Source: Mesorhizobium_B sp035998495
Lineage (GTDB): Bacteria; Pseudomonadota; Alphaproteobacteria; Rhizobiales; Rhizobiaceae
NCBI GenBank assembly: GCA_035998495.1
Contig: DASYHP010000080.1
Location: 283,596 to 347,595, forward strand
Reading direction: 5' to 3'
Length of the DNA stretch: 64,000 nt
Below, in pieces: positions 8,206-15,559 of this stretch. The notes beneath the pieces are model-generated. The model did not search any database, had not been told where the DNA came from, and saw only the letters and a program-made list of their open reading frames with translations. Numbering within the stretch: position 1 is the first letter of the stretch; each line of letters begins with the position of its first letter. A program made the position numbers and the translations under genes.

Positions 8206-9413
8206 TGCTGGCCCACGAGCGGGCAGCCGCTCTTGGCAGGGTCGATATAGGCCTCGTTGCCCGGGATGGTCGCCAGCACGTTGAAGTAGTCCCACTCCTC
8301 CTTGCTGTCGGCGGGCTTCTTCACCTCGAGCAGATACATGTCGTGTATCATCCGGCCATTCGCGCCCACCGTGCCGCCGCGCCCGAAGAAGTCGTCCACC
8401 GGCATCTCGCGGAGCGATTTGGCGACGGCCTCGGTCTCGTCGGTACCGGCCTTTTCGATCGCCTTCAGGTATTGCGTGACCGCTGAATAGGTGCCGGCAT
8501 GCACCATGTTGGGCATGCGGCCGGTGCGCTCCTTGAATTTGGTGGCGAAGGCGCGCGACTGGTCGTCGAGGTTCCAGTAGTAGCCCTCGGTCAACGTCAG
8601 TCCCTGCGCGGCCTCGAGTCCCAGGCCATGCACCTCGGCGAGTGTGAAGAGCAGGGCAGCCAAACGTTGGCCGCCGGCCACGATGCCGAACTCGGCCGCC
8701 TGCTTGATCGCGTTGGAGGTGTCGAGGCCGGCATTCGCCATGCCGATCACCTTGGCGCCAGAAGCTTGCGCCTGGAGCAGGAAAGACGAGTAGTCGGTGG
8801 TCGCGAGCGGATGGCGGACCGCGCCGACAACGGTGCCGCCCTTGGACTTGACGAAATTGCTGGTCTGCTCCTCCAGCGAATAGCCGAACGCATAGTCGGC
8901 CGTCAGAAAGAACCAGCTATCGCCGCCCTGTTGCACCAGCGCACCGCCGGTGCCGACCGCCAGCGCATGCGTGTCATAGGCCCAGTGGAAGCCATAGGGC
9001 GAGCACTGCGCGCCCGTGAGTTCGGTCGTCGCCGCGCCGGTGACGATGTCGATCTTCTTCTTCTCCTTGGAGAGGCCCTGGACGGCCAGCGCGACGGACG
9101 AGGTCGTCAGTTCCATGATGGAATCGACCTGCTCCGTGTCATACCACTGGCGCGCAATGTTGGAGGCGATGTCCGGCTTGTTCTGGTGGTCCGCCGTGAT
9201 CACTTCGATGGGCGCACCGAGGATCGTGCCCCCATAATCCTCCACGGCCATCCTGGCCGCTTCATAAGACCACTTGCCGCCAAAATCGGCATAGACGCCG
9301 GATTGGTCGTTGAGGATGCCGATCTTCACCTTCCCATCCGACACTTGCGCGTGAGCAGGTAGAGCGGTGGCGGCAAGGAAAGCGAACGAAGCGAACGCCA
9401 ATACTTTCATCAT
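8202..9413 (-). CDS. ABC transporter periplasmic substrate-binding protein (LivK/HAAT type)
   Basis: Periplasmic protein of 403 residues. It begins with a signal peptide (MMKVLAFASFAFLAATALPAHA, cleavage after AHA) and continues as a type 1 periplasmic binding fold: VKIGILNDQSGVYADFGG, the segment around ELTTSSVALAVQ, and FFLTADYAFGYSLEE. It captures the substrate for LivFGHM encoded directly downstream. It is the first gene of the operon, so the promoter should lie in 9414-9500. Sequences of this subgroup are often attached to import of small carboxylates, amides or alcohols rather than leucine, but that is inference. Confidence 0.92.
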   Translation of the reverse strand: MMKVLAFASFAFLAATALPAHAQVSDGKVKIGILNDQSGVYADFGGKWSYEAARMAVEDYGGTILGAPIEVITADHQNKPDIASNIARQWYDTEQVDSIMELTTSSVALAVQGLSKEKKKIDIVTGAATTELTGAQCSPYGFHWAYDTHALAVGTGGALVQQGGDSWFFLTADYAFGYSLEEQTSNFVKSKGGTVVGAVRHPLATTDYSSFLLQAQASGAKVIGMANAGLDTSNAIKQAAEFGIVAGGQRLAALLFTLAEVHGLGLEAAQGLTLTEGYYWNLDDQSRAFATKFKERTGRMPNMVHAGTYSAVTQYLKAIEKAGTDETEAVAKSLREMPVDDFFGRGGTVGANGRMIHDMYLLEVKKPADSKEEWDYFNVLATIPGNEAYIDPAKSGCPLVGQQ

Positions 9414-9894
9414 GTTTCCTCCCGAATGCTTACTTTATTCACCCTCCAGGGATTTACTCCCTCGGTCGCGTGAGCAGTGCATGACGTGCCAAGCCATGAG
9501 GCCGTCATCTAATTATGGATAGGGAACTTAGAGGCGAGTGTCGACTCGGCTTGAAGATTTTTATGTCGGCCTGCATCCTCGCTTCTCCCCCCGCCCTGCC
9601 GCCAAGTTCATGGACTCTACAGTTGATGCGAGCTCCTAGTAACTCGTGCTCTGGTTGCAAGTCCGCTTCTGAGGTGATGACGAACCAGATGGCGGCTACC
9701 TCGATGTCCGCTTTGGAGCCGCAGATGCACTCGGTTGCACGACCGAGATGGGCGCTCAGCGATCAAAGGCTTCACGCACTCTGCGTTGGGAACCGACGGC
9801 TCAATCCACCAGATTTCACGGTGAGACGCTGCCAACCCGCTTGCCGGCTCGACAGCTCGACCCCAGGCCGCAAGCTGGTCCTGCTGCCCTCCGG
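9414..9894. other. Gap upstream of the liv operon
   Basis: No gene could be supported in these 481 bp. The part next to 9413 should hold the promoter of the liv operon, but no clear -35/-10 pair was seen. Minus-strand codons at about 9540-9760 give a protein-like stretch (for example ADIEVAAIWFVITSEADLQP) without a start and without a family I recognise; it may be a gene remnant. Confidence 0.4.
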
Positions 9895-10512
9895 TCAGGC
9901 CCGACCCACCACGATCCACAACGGATCGGAAAACCTTCCGGGCGGGACGGGCTCGCGCGCCTCGATGCTCTTGAACCCGGCCTCGGAGAGATAAGAGCTG
10001 ACCAGCCGCGCGTGGTCGCGTCCGCTGAGCGACAGCCAGATCGCCACCGCCTTGGTGGGGAAGCAGCGGTTCGAGAACGCGATCACCACCGGCCCGCCGG
10101 GCCGAAGCACGCGCCGAACTTCGGCGAAAACGGCGACGGGCTGCTGCAGATACTGGATGGAAACGCAGATGGCCGCCCCGTCCACGCTTGCCGTGTCCAA
10201 CGGCAGAACCGGATCGGCATTCAGGTCCTGCACGAAAAAGCGCGACAGGCGCGGGTTGGCCTGAAGCTCCTCTTCGTTCATGCCGTGGCCGATCACTTCA
10301 CGGTATTCGACCTCGGGCGGCAGGTGGCTGACCCAACTGCTCATCAGGTCGAGGATCACGCCGCCGGCCGGTAGGAACTCACGATAGGCTTTCGTGACAG
10401 CCGCGATCGCGTGGTCATCGATATGCGTGACGAAGCGTGGGCTGCCGTAGAAGCGGCTGTCTGGTGAGGAATCTTCCTTGCTGAAGGCTTGGCGGGGGAG
10501 GTTGAGGGGCAT
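9895..10512 (-). CDS. Class I SAM-dependent methyltransferase, small-molecule type
   Basis: Cytosolic protein of 205 residues with a shortened class I methyltransferase fold. Motif I is GGVILDLMSSWVSHLP, in which the usual GxGxG is replaced by LMSSW. An acidic motif VQDLNADPVLPL, the post-motif ICVSIQYLQQP and the helix VFAEVRRVLRPGGPVVIAFSN follow. This pattern fits the UbiE/Methyltransf_11 relatives that contain the DxMSSWxSHxP motif; their substrates are unknown to me. It is a stand-alone gene flanked by long gaps. Confidence 0.8.
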   Translation of the reverse strand: MPLNLPRQAFSKEDSSPDSRFYGSPRFVTHIDDHAIAAVTKAYREFLPAGGVILDLMSSWVSHLPPEVEYREVIGHGMNEEELQANPRLSRFFVQDLNADPVLPLDTASVDGAAICVSIQYLQQPVAVFAEVRRVLRPGGPVVIAFSNRCFPTKAVAIWLSLSGRDHARLVSSYLSEAGFKSIEAREPVPPGRFSDPLWIVVGRA

Positions 10513-10534
10513 GGCGGCTCCTTGAGGCCTCCCG

Positions 10535-10747
10535 ATGAAGCTGTGGCGAGCTCCTGCCGCGTCAACTTATCCACAGGCCAAGTCCACAGGCCAAGCCGTT
10601 GATTTAGCAGGTGGAGCGACCTGTCGGCCATATTCGATCCACCTCCCCAAGCACCCCTCTTATGCTTCGCCCCAGCTTCTCCCATCGGGAACGCCGGTCA
10701 TGACGGTGGTCTGCGGGGAGGAGCCGGCGCCTCCGGCGGGCCGCTAA
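10535..10747 (+). CDS. Possible small protein with PSGTPxxTVxCGxEPAPP tail (copy A)
   Basis: Up to 70 residues from the ATG at 10535, with no recognised domain. The last 27 residues (SYASPQLL then PSGTPVMTVVCGEEPAPPAGR) match the end of a 39-residue frame on the minus strand at 16993-17112 (SYSCAQLL then PSGTPIITVICGKEPAPPVVR). Several codon differences are silent third-base changes (CTC/CTT, CCA/CCT, GGA/GGG, TCT/TCC) and several others are conservative, which hints at coding. The N-termini do not match, so the true start of this copy is uncertain, or it may be a startless relic. Confidence 0.35.
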   Translation: MKLWRAPAASTYPQAKSTGQAVDLAGGATCRPYSIHLPKHPSYASPQLLPSGTPVMTVVCGEEPAPPAGR

Positions 10748-10937
10748 CGTGGCGGCCCGCCCGGGGAGACACCGCCTAAGCTTCCCTGCGGGTACTAAAG
10801 GCCCGCACGCGGCGGACTGAACACTGTCCACACCGGCGCGCGAGTAGCCAGGGCCTGCCAAGAGGCTCCTCCCGGGACGGAAGGGATGGAGGAGCCGGCG
10901 GGCCGGGGAGGGGAAGGGGCCGGGCCTGAGAACGCCG

Positions 10938-10996
10938 GCGGGGCGCGGGTGACTGCGCCACATACAAAGTTCGGAAGGCACGGCCCCGCGCCCCGC
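10938..10996. repeat. 12-bp perfect inverted repeat ending intergenic copy A
   Basis: GCGGGGCGCGGG at 10938-10949 is the exact reverse complement of CCCGCGCCCCGC at 10985-10996, with 35 bp between. The same arms with 36 bp between occur at 16727-16738 and 16775-16786. Confidence 0.8.
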
Positions 10997-11061
10997 TTCC
11001 TGAACGGTTCTTTGACAATGGCCAGACGCGAAAGCGGGCGTGGCGATGAAGAAGCGTGCCC

Positions 11062-13107
11062 TCAGGGATGCCGCTTGACGCGCTCCTGCTCGGGCACGCC
11101 GCGGGCCTCCTCGCCCGTGGGCGCTTGGCCCGACAAGGCTTTTCGCGCGGCGTCCGCCGTCGCTTCCGCCGTGATGCCGAAATAGTCATAAAGCGCCTCG
11201 ATGGGGGCGCTCGCGCCGAAGGTGGTCATCCCCACGAAATGGCCGTCCGTGCCGATGAAGCGGTCCCAGCCCATGCGGATGGCGGCCTCGACCGCGATCC
11301 GCACTTGCGTCTCTCCCAGCACCTGTTTGCGGTAGGAAACGTCCTGCTCCTCGAACAGCTCGAAGGAGGGCACCGAAACGACCCGCGTGCCGTGGCCCTC
11401 GGCCTCCAGTAGCTTCTTGGCGCCGAGCGCCACCTCGACCTCCGAGCCGCTCGCGAAGATCGTGACCTTCGCCTCTCCTTGCGCTGGCGCGAGCTCGTAG
11501 GCGCCGCGGGCGCTGAGGTTTTCCTCGGCGAATTCGGTTCGCACGGCAGGAAGGTTCTGGCGAGTCAGCACGAGCGTGGAAGGGGTTTCCGCCGCGCGCA
11601 GCGCGATCTCCCAGCACTCGGCCGCTTCCGTTGCGTCGGCGGGGCGAAGCACCTGATGGTTCGGGATGGCGCGCAGCGCCGCCAGATGCTCCACCGGCTG
11701 ATGAGTGGGGCCGTCCTCGCCAAGCCCGATCGAGTCGTGCGTCATCACGAAGATCGAGCGGATGCCCATCAGCGAGGCGAGCCGCATCGCGGGACGGGCG
11801 TAGTCGGAAAAGGTGAGGAAGGTGCCGCCATAAGGGATCACGCCGCCATGCACCGCCAGACCGTTGATGGCAGCGGCCATGCCGTGCTCGCGGATGCCGT
11901 AATGGACGTAGCGGCCGGAAAAATCGCCGGGCTTGATTGGCGTCGTCTGGCTCGTCTTGGTGTTGTTGGAGCCCGTGAGATCCGCCGAGCCGCCGATCGT
12001 TTCCGGCACGGCGGCGTTGATGACCTCCAGCGCCATCTCCGACGACTTGCGCGTGGCGACCTTCGGCTTGTCCTGTGCGAGCTTGCGCTTGTAGTCGGCA
12101 ATCACGGTGCCGAAGTTTTCGGGCAGTTCGCCCCGGATGCGGCGCTCGAACTCTGTGCGATGGCTCGCCTGGGCCAGCCGCGTCTCCCAAGCCTCGCGGC
12201 CGGAGGCGCCGCGCCGGCCCGCCTCGCGCCAGGTAGACAGGATGTCTTCCGGCACCACGAAGGGCTCGGCCGACCAGCCCAGGGCAGCCCGCGTGGCGGC
12301 GATCTCCTCCTTGCCGAGCGGGGAGCCATGCGCCTTGTTGGTGCCCGCGCGGGTGGGCGCGCCGAAGCCGATGGTGGTCTTCGCCGCGATCATGGTCGGG
12401 CGGTCGGAGCGCTTGGCCTGCTCGAACGCGGAGAAGATCGCCTCGGGGTCGTGACCGTCGATGGCGATCGTGTTCCAGCCGCTCGCCTGGAAGCGCTTCT
12501 CCTGGTCGGTCGAGTCGGCGAGGGAAACGGGGCCGTCGATAGAGATGTTGTTGTTGTCCCAGACGACGACGAGCTTGTTGAGCCTGAGATGCCCGGCAAG
12601 CGAGATCGCCTCCTGGGAAATGCCCTCCATCAGGCAGCCGTCGCCGGCCAGGACATAGGTGTAATGATCGACCAGACCGTCGCCGAAGCGGGCGTTGAGG
12701 ATGCGTTCGGCCAGCGCCATGCCCACCGAGTTGCCCAAGCCCTGGCCGAGCGGGCCGGTGGTCGTCTCGATGCCGGCGGCGAAGCCGCGCTCCGGGTGGC
12801 CGGCGGTCTTGGAATGGAGCTGCCGGAAGTTCCTGATCTCCTCCATCGTCATGTCGGGATAGCCCGTCAGGTGGAGCAGCGCGTAAAGCAGCATGGAGCC
12901 GTGGCCGGCCGACAGAACGAAACGGTCGCGGTCGGGCCAGTCCGGCCGCAGCGGATCGTATTTCATCACCCGCGTGAAAAGGACGGTGGCGATGTCGGCC
13001 GCGCCCATGGGCAGGCCGGGATGGCCGGAATTGGCCTTCTCCACGGCATCCATGGCCAGGAAGCGGATGGCGTTCGCCATTCCGTCATGTCGATCGCGCG
13101 CAGTCAT
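11062..13107 (-). CDS. tkt: Transketolase
   Basis: Thiamine-diphosphate enzyme of 681 residues that moves two-carbon units between sugar phosphates in the pentose phosphate pathway. The N-terminal substrate region reads ANSGHPGLPMGAADIA. The thiamine-diphosphate motif is GDGCLMEG followed about 30 residues later by NNNISIDG, and the transketolase signature region is RAGTNKAHGSPLGKEE. The C-terminal pyrimidine-binding part contains GPTHQPVEHLA. I place the start at the ATG at 13107; the frame is open further upstream but reads through repeats without family similarity. Upstream, the divergent DUF4164-zapA pair begins at 13296. Confidence 0.97.
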   Translation of the reverse strand: MTARDRHDGMANAIRFLAMDAVEKANSGHPGLPMGAADIATVLFTRVMKYDPLRPDWPDRDRFVLSAGHGSMLLYALLHLTGYPDMTMEEIRNFRQLHSKTAGHPERGFAAGIETTTGPLGQGLGNSVGMALAERILNARFGDGLVDHYTYVLAGDGCLMEGISQEAISLAGHLRLNKLVVVWDNNNISIDGPVSLADSTDQEKRFQASGWNTIAIDGHDPEAIFSAFEQAKRSDRPTMIAAKTTIGFGAPTRAGTNKAHGSPLGKEEIAATRAALGWSAEPFVVPEDILSTWREAGRRGASGREAWETRLAQASHRTEFERRIRGELPENFGTVIADYKRKLAQDKPKVATRKSSEMALEVINAAVPETIGGSADLTGSNNTKTSQTTPIKPGDFSGRYVHYGIREHGMAAAINGLAVHGGVIPYGGTFLTFSDYARPAMRLASLMGIRSIFVMTHDSIGLGEDGPTHQPVEHLAALRAIPNHQVLRPADATEAAECWEIALRAAETPSTLVLTRQNLPAVRTEFAEENLSARGAYELAPAQGEAKVTIFASGSEVEVALGAKKLLEAEGHGTRVVSVPSFELFEEQDVSYRKQVLGETQVRIAVEAAIRMGWDRFIGTDGHFVGMTTFGASAPIEALYDYFGITAEATADAARKALSGQAPTGEEARGVPEQERVKRHP

Positions 13108-13260
13108 GGTAGCCCTGAACGGTTGGGGAGGGGAGATGCGGGCAGACATAACAGCCGGCGGCCTTGAGTCAACAAAACGGCGGGGTGAGCGCATGGCTCT
13201 TGGGAGAAGCGCCGCCCATGTGATTGACGCCCGCTTCACCCGGCGCCTAATGCTTTGGCG

Positions 13261-13275
13261 TTAACGCGTTCTTAA
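13261..13275. promoter_or_regulatory. CtrA-type box upstream of DUF4164-zapA
   Basis: TTAA-CGCGTTC-TTAA is a perfect TTAA-N7-TTAA site, the consensus for the alphaproteobacterial cell-cycle regulator CtrA. It lies 20 bp before the GTG of the DUF4164 gene, and about 150 bp before the divergent tkt start. Confidence 0.6.
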
Positions 13276-13295
13276 CCCATGCGATTCGGTGATGG

Positions 13296-13589
13296 GTGGC
13301 GAAAGGCGGGGTGGCGGTGGTGGGTGATGCCGGCTTGAAGGAGGCCCTGGCGCGGCTCGAACGGGCGGTGGCCGCGCTGGAAGGGGCCGCCGAGCGCCGG
13401 CTCGAGCGCGAGGGGGACTATGGCGAGGCCGAAGCCGAGGTGCAGCGCATGAACGCGGACCGCTCGCGGCTCGCCCAGGAACTCGACAGTTCGGAGGCGC
13501 GCGCGGAGCGGCTGGCAGACGCCAACAAGGAAGTGTCGCGCCGGCTCGTCACCGCCATGGAAACCATTCGCGCCGTGCTCGACCGCTGA
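13296..13589 (+). CDS. DUF4164 family coiled-coil protein
   Basis: Small cytosolic protein of 97 residues that is almost entirely predicted alpha-helical coiled coil: alternating hydrophobics and many Glu, Arg and Ala, for example LERAVAALEGAAERRLERE and the region of residues 55-90. DUF4164 genes sit between tkt and zapA in many Rhizobiales, which suggests a role near ZapA, but none is known to me. The GTG at 13296 is the only start that leaves the whole helix intact, and no strong ribosome-binding site is visible. It is followed 39 bp later by zapA, so they are probably co-transcribed. Confidence 0.8.
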   Translation: MAKGGVAVVGDAGLKEALARLERAVAALEGAAERRLEREGDYGEAEAEVQRMNADRSRLAQELDSSEARAERLADANKEVSRRLVTAMETIRAVLDR

Positions 13590-13628
13590 TTTCGGGCTGG
13601 CGGCGCGGCCGAAACAAAGGAGAAGCGC

Positions 13629-13991
13629 ATGGCCCAGGTGACGGTGACGATCGACGGCAAGAGCTACCGCATGGCCTGCGACGAAGGCCAGGAGGAGCAC
13701 CTCGCCGGTCTCGCCACGCGGTTCGACCGCTGTGTCTCCCACCTCAAGGGCTCGTTCGGCGAGATCGGCGACATCCGGCTGACCGTGATGGCCGGCATCA
13801 TGGTCATGGACGAGCTTTCCGAGGTGCAGAAACGGCTCGCCGGGCTGGAAGAGGAAGTGGCGTCGCTCAGGCAGGCGCGGGACGCAGCCCTCGCCCAGGC
13901 CGGACAGGAGGACACGGCGGCGGCCGCGGCGCTCTCTGGGCTGGCCGAGCGGATGGAGGTTTTGGCCGAAAAGCTCGCCGTGAGGGCTTGA
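13629..13991 (+). CDS. zapA: Cell division protein ZapA
   Basis: Cytosolic FtsZ-ring stabiliser of 120 residues. The N-terminal globular ZapA head is VTVTIDGKSYRMACDEGQEEHL (two overlapping halves), followed by the helix around FGEIGDIRLTVMAGIMVMDEL and a long C-terminal coiled coil (residues 60-118). AAAGGAGAAGCGC precedes the ATG, a good ribosome-binding site. In Rhizobiales a 6S RNA and a 5-formyltetrahydrofolate cyclo-ligase gene often follow; I see neither here. Confidence 0.92.
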   Translation: MAQVTVTIDGKSYRMACDEGQEEHLAGLATRFDRCVSHLKGSFGEIGDIRLTVMAGIMVMDELSEVQKRLAGLEEEVASLRQARDAALAQAGQEDTAAAAALSGLAERMEVLAEKLAVRA

Positions 13992-14060
13992 GGCCGGGCT
14001 GGAGGGGAACGGGGCCGCCCCTTTCCGGGGCAGCCCGTGAGCGGTGCTCGCGCGATCCGC

Positions 14061-14303
14061 TTAGCGGCTGTTGGGGCCGAACAGGGTTCCGTGGCTGTAC
14101 GGAGCCTCGACGCCGGCCGAGCGGCCGTCCGCGTCATCGGGGGCCTGCACGGAGCGATCGGCCGTCAGGCCGGTCTCGGCCGCCGGAACCTCCTCAAGCT
14201 GCGAGGGGTTGTTCAAGAGCGACGGATCGATGTCGAGTCGGCCGGCGGCAGCCGGCGCGGACAAAGCGGCAACAAGGCCGAGGGCGAGAAGAAGCTTGCT
14301 CAT
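14061..14303 (-). CDS. Small exported protein with LFGPNSR C-terminus (paralogue 1)
   Basis: Hypothetical protein of 80 residues. It has a clear signal peptide (MSKLLLALGLVAALSAPAAA, cleavage after AAA). The mature part is about 60 residues, polar and acidic, starts GRLDIDPSLLNNPSQ and ends TLFGPNSR. It is a paralogue of the gene at 14449-14664: the signal peptide, GRLDxDPxxLxNPSQ and the LFGPNSR end match while the middle differs. No cysteine and no recognised domain are present. Likely periplasmic or secreted; the function is unknown. An AAGGAAA ribosome-binding region precedes the ATG. Confidence 0.75.
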   Translation of the reverse strand: MSKLLLALGLVAALSAPAAAGRLDIDPSLLNNPSQLEEVPAAETGLTADRSVQAPDDADGRSAGVEAPYSHGTLFGPNSR

Positions 14304-14448
14304 GATGGTTTCCTTTCCTGGTCCGGGTGCGATGGGCAGGGCCAGCGCCGTTCGGCGGGAGGCCTTCCTTCGCTCGTCCCGGCCGGGTCCGGCCGTTCTG
14401 GCCGGCCCGGCATGTTCGGTTTCAAGCTTGGTATTCGGGATCAGCCCG

Positions 14449-14664
14449 TTAGCGGCTGTTGGGCCCGAAAAGGTTGCGGTTCACGTCGCGGTCGCCAGCC
14501 GTATCGCCGCTGATGGACCGGGTGACGGTCACATCGACCGCAGGCGCGGTCTGGCTGCTCTGCGACGGGTTGGCGAGCTGAGCGGGATCGACGTCGAGCC
14601 GGCCGGCGGAGGCCGGGGCGGCGAGAGCGGCGACGAGGCCGAGGGCGAGGAGGATCTTGGACAT
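14449..14664 (-). CDS. Small exported protein with LFGPNSR C-terminus (paralogue 2)
   Basis: Hypothetical protein of 71 residues with signal peptide MSKILLALGLVAALAAPASA, mature start GRLDVDPAQLANPSQ and end NRNLFGPNSR. It is the upstream member of a tandem pair on the minus strand, with 145 bp between the two genes. It lies divergent from a TetR-family regulator, and an operator-like palindrome sits 100 bp upstream of its start, so repression by that regulator is plausible. Short conserved termini with a variable centre suggest the ends are the functional or recognised part. No function is known to me. Confidence 0.75.
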   Translation of the reverse strand: MSKILLALGLVAALAAPASAGRLDVDPAQLANPSQSSQTAPAVDVTVTRSISGDTAGDRDVNRNLFGPNSR

Positions 14665-14764
14665 GGTGTTTTCCCTTCTTACGTTTCCGACCCTTGCCCG
14701 GCCGTCTTGGGAGGACGCGACCAGCGGATCAGAGGGCTGTTGATGGCTCTGCGAGCCGTTCCTT

Positions 14765-14784
14765 ACTAAACCGTTTGGTTCAGT
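14765..14784. promoter_or_regulatory. Operator-like palindrome 1 between small exported genes and TetR gene
   Basis: ACTAAACC-GTTT-GGTTCAGT is an inverted repeat with half-sites ACTAAACC and ACTGAACC. The same left half (ACTAAACCGT) recurs at 14824. Two copies in one divergent promoter region next to a TetR gene make this the likely binding site of that regulator. Confidence 0.6.
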
Positions 14785-14812
14785 GGCTTGAAGTTAGGCC
14801 GGGAAAGCGCTA

Positions 14813-14840
14813 TTGTCAAGCGGACTAAACCGTGTAGTAA
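14813..14840 (+). promoter_or_regulatory. Candidate tetR promoter overlapped by operator-like site 2
   Basis: TTGTCA (14813-14818) and TAGTAA (14835-14840) with a 16-bp spacer resemble -35 and -10 boxes. ACTAAACCGTGTAGT (14824-14838) lies across the spacer and -10, so binding there would block transcription of the regulator itself. Confidence 0.5.
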
Positions 14841-14864
14841 ATATTTTTTTCGAAGGATACTCTT

Positions 14865-15557
14865 ATGGACCGCGATCAGACCGTCAGCATGATGGAAACG
14901 GTTCTCGACGTGACACCGGCCCCGGAAGGCACCACGGACAAATGCTGCGGACCGCCGCTGAACGCCAAAGCACAACGGATCCTCGCGGGTGCTCGCTCGG
15001 CGTTCCAGGAATTGGGCTTCGAAGGAACGAGCGTGGACGAGATCGCGCGCCGCGCAGGCGTGTCCAAGCCCACGCTCTACAGCTATTTCGGCGACAAGCA
15101 GGCGCTGTTCGCCGCAAGCTTCGCCGACCAGTGCCAGGGTGAGGCGGCCCTCGCCCTGAGCAGCGTGGACGGCACCAGCAGCGACTGCGTGGAAACCGCG
15201 CTTCGCGATGTCGCCCGCCGCGTCGTCGCCTTTCTGGTGTCGCCCTCGGCCATCCTGATGTTCCGCAGCGCGGTCGCCGAGAGCGGCCGCTTCCCGGCGC
15301 TCGGCCGGACGTATTTCGAAACCGGCGAAACCACCAAGAAAGGCTTGATCGGGCTCTTCCACAAGGCCATCGCCGCGGGCGTCCTAGCCATCGACGACGT
15401 CGAGCTTGCGGCCGACCAGTTCCTCGTCCTGTGCAAGGTCGACCTCGTGCACAAGCAGCTCTTCCTGCAGGCCGAGCCGCCGAGCGAGGCCGACATCAAC
15501 CGCGTGGCGGAGGGGGCAGTGAAGCTCTTCTTCGACGGCTACCGGAAGCGGAACTGA
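14865..15557 (+). CDS. TetR/AcrR family transcriptional regulator
   Basis: DNA-binding repressor of 230 residues. The helix-turn-helix lies at about residues 36-82: ILAGARSAFQELGFEGTSVD, then EIARRAGVSKPTLYSYFGDK, the canonical TetR recognition helix. The remaining 150 residues form the ligand-binding and dimer domain, with a C-terminal pattern typical of TetR_C family members. The N-terminal 30 residues contain CCGPP and are longer than usual. Divergent from the small exported pair, with two matching operator-like sites in between, so auto-repression and control of that pair are likely. The ligand is unknown. Confidence 0.9.
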   Translation: MDRDQTVSMMETVLDVTPAPEGTTDKCCGPPLNAKAQRILAGARSAFQELGFEGTSVDEIARRAGVSKPTLYSYFGDKQALFAASFADQCQGEAALALSSVDGTSSDCVETALRDVARRVVAFLVSPSAILMFRSAVAESGRFPALGRTYFETGETTKKGLIGLFHKAIAAGVLAIDDVELAADQFLVLCKVDLVHKQLFLQAEPPSEADINRVAEGAVKLFFDGYRKRN

Positions 15558-15559
15558 GC

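Larger units (their letters stand above)
10513..11061. other. Gap containing copy A of a two-copy intergenic family
   Basis: The stretch from about 10655 to 11000 on the plus strand is homologous to the minus strand of about 17085-16725. Shared landmarks, in order, are a short reading frame ending PSGTPVMTVVCGEEPAPPAGR-stop (stop at 10745-10747), a conserved GGCCCGCCCGGGGAG-type block just after it, and a final pair of 12-base perfect inverted repeats GCGGGGCGCGGG/CCCGCGCCCCGC (10938-10949 and 10985-10996). The last structure lies about 65 bp beyond the tkt stop and could serve as its 3' hairpin. Confidence 0.6.

Noticed and set aside
9530..9780. Minus-strand stretch ADIEVAAIWFVITSEADLQP as a gene
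   Set aside because: Protein-like in part, but without start, without recognised family and with a stop just upstream.
10886..11185. Plus-strand frame through the repeat into tkt as a gene
   Set aside because: It overlaps the 3' end of tkt in antisense and consists of GC-rich repeat translation.
13992..14060. Possible 6S RNA after zapA
   Set aside because: Rhizobiales often carry ssrS here, but the 69-bp space is too short and shows no long imperfect hairpin.
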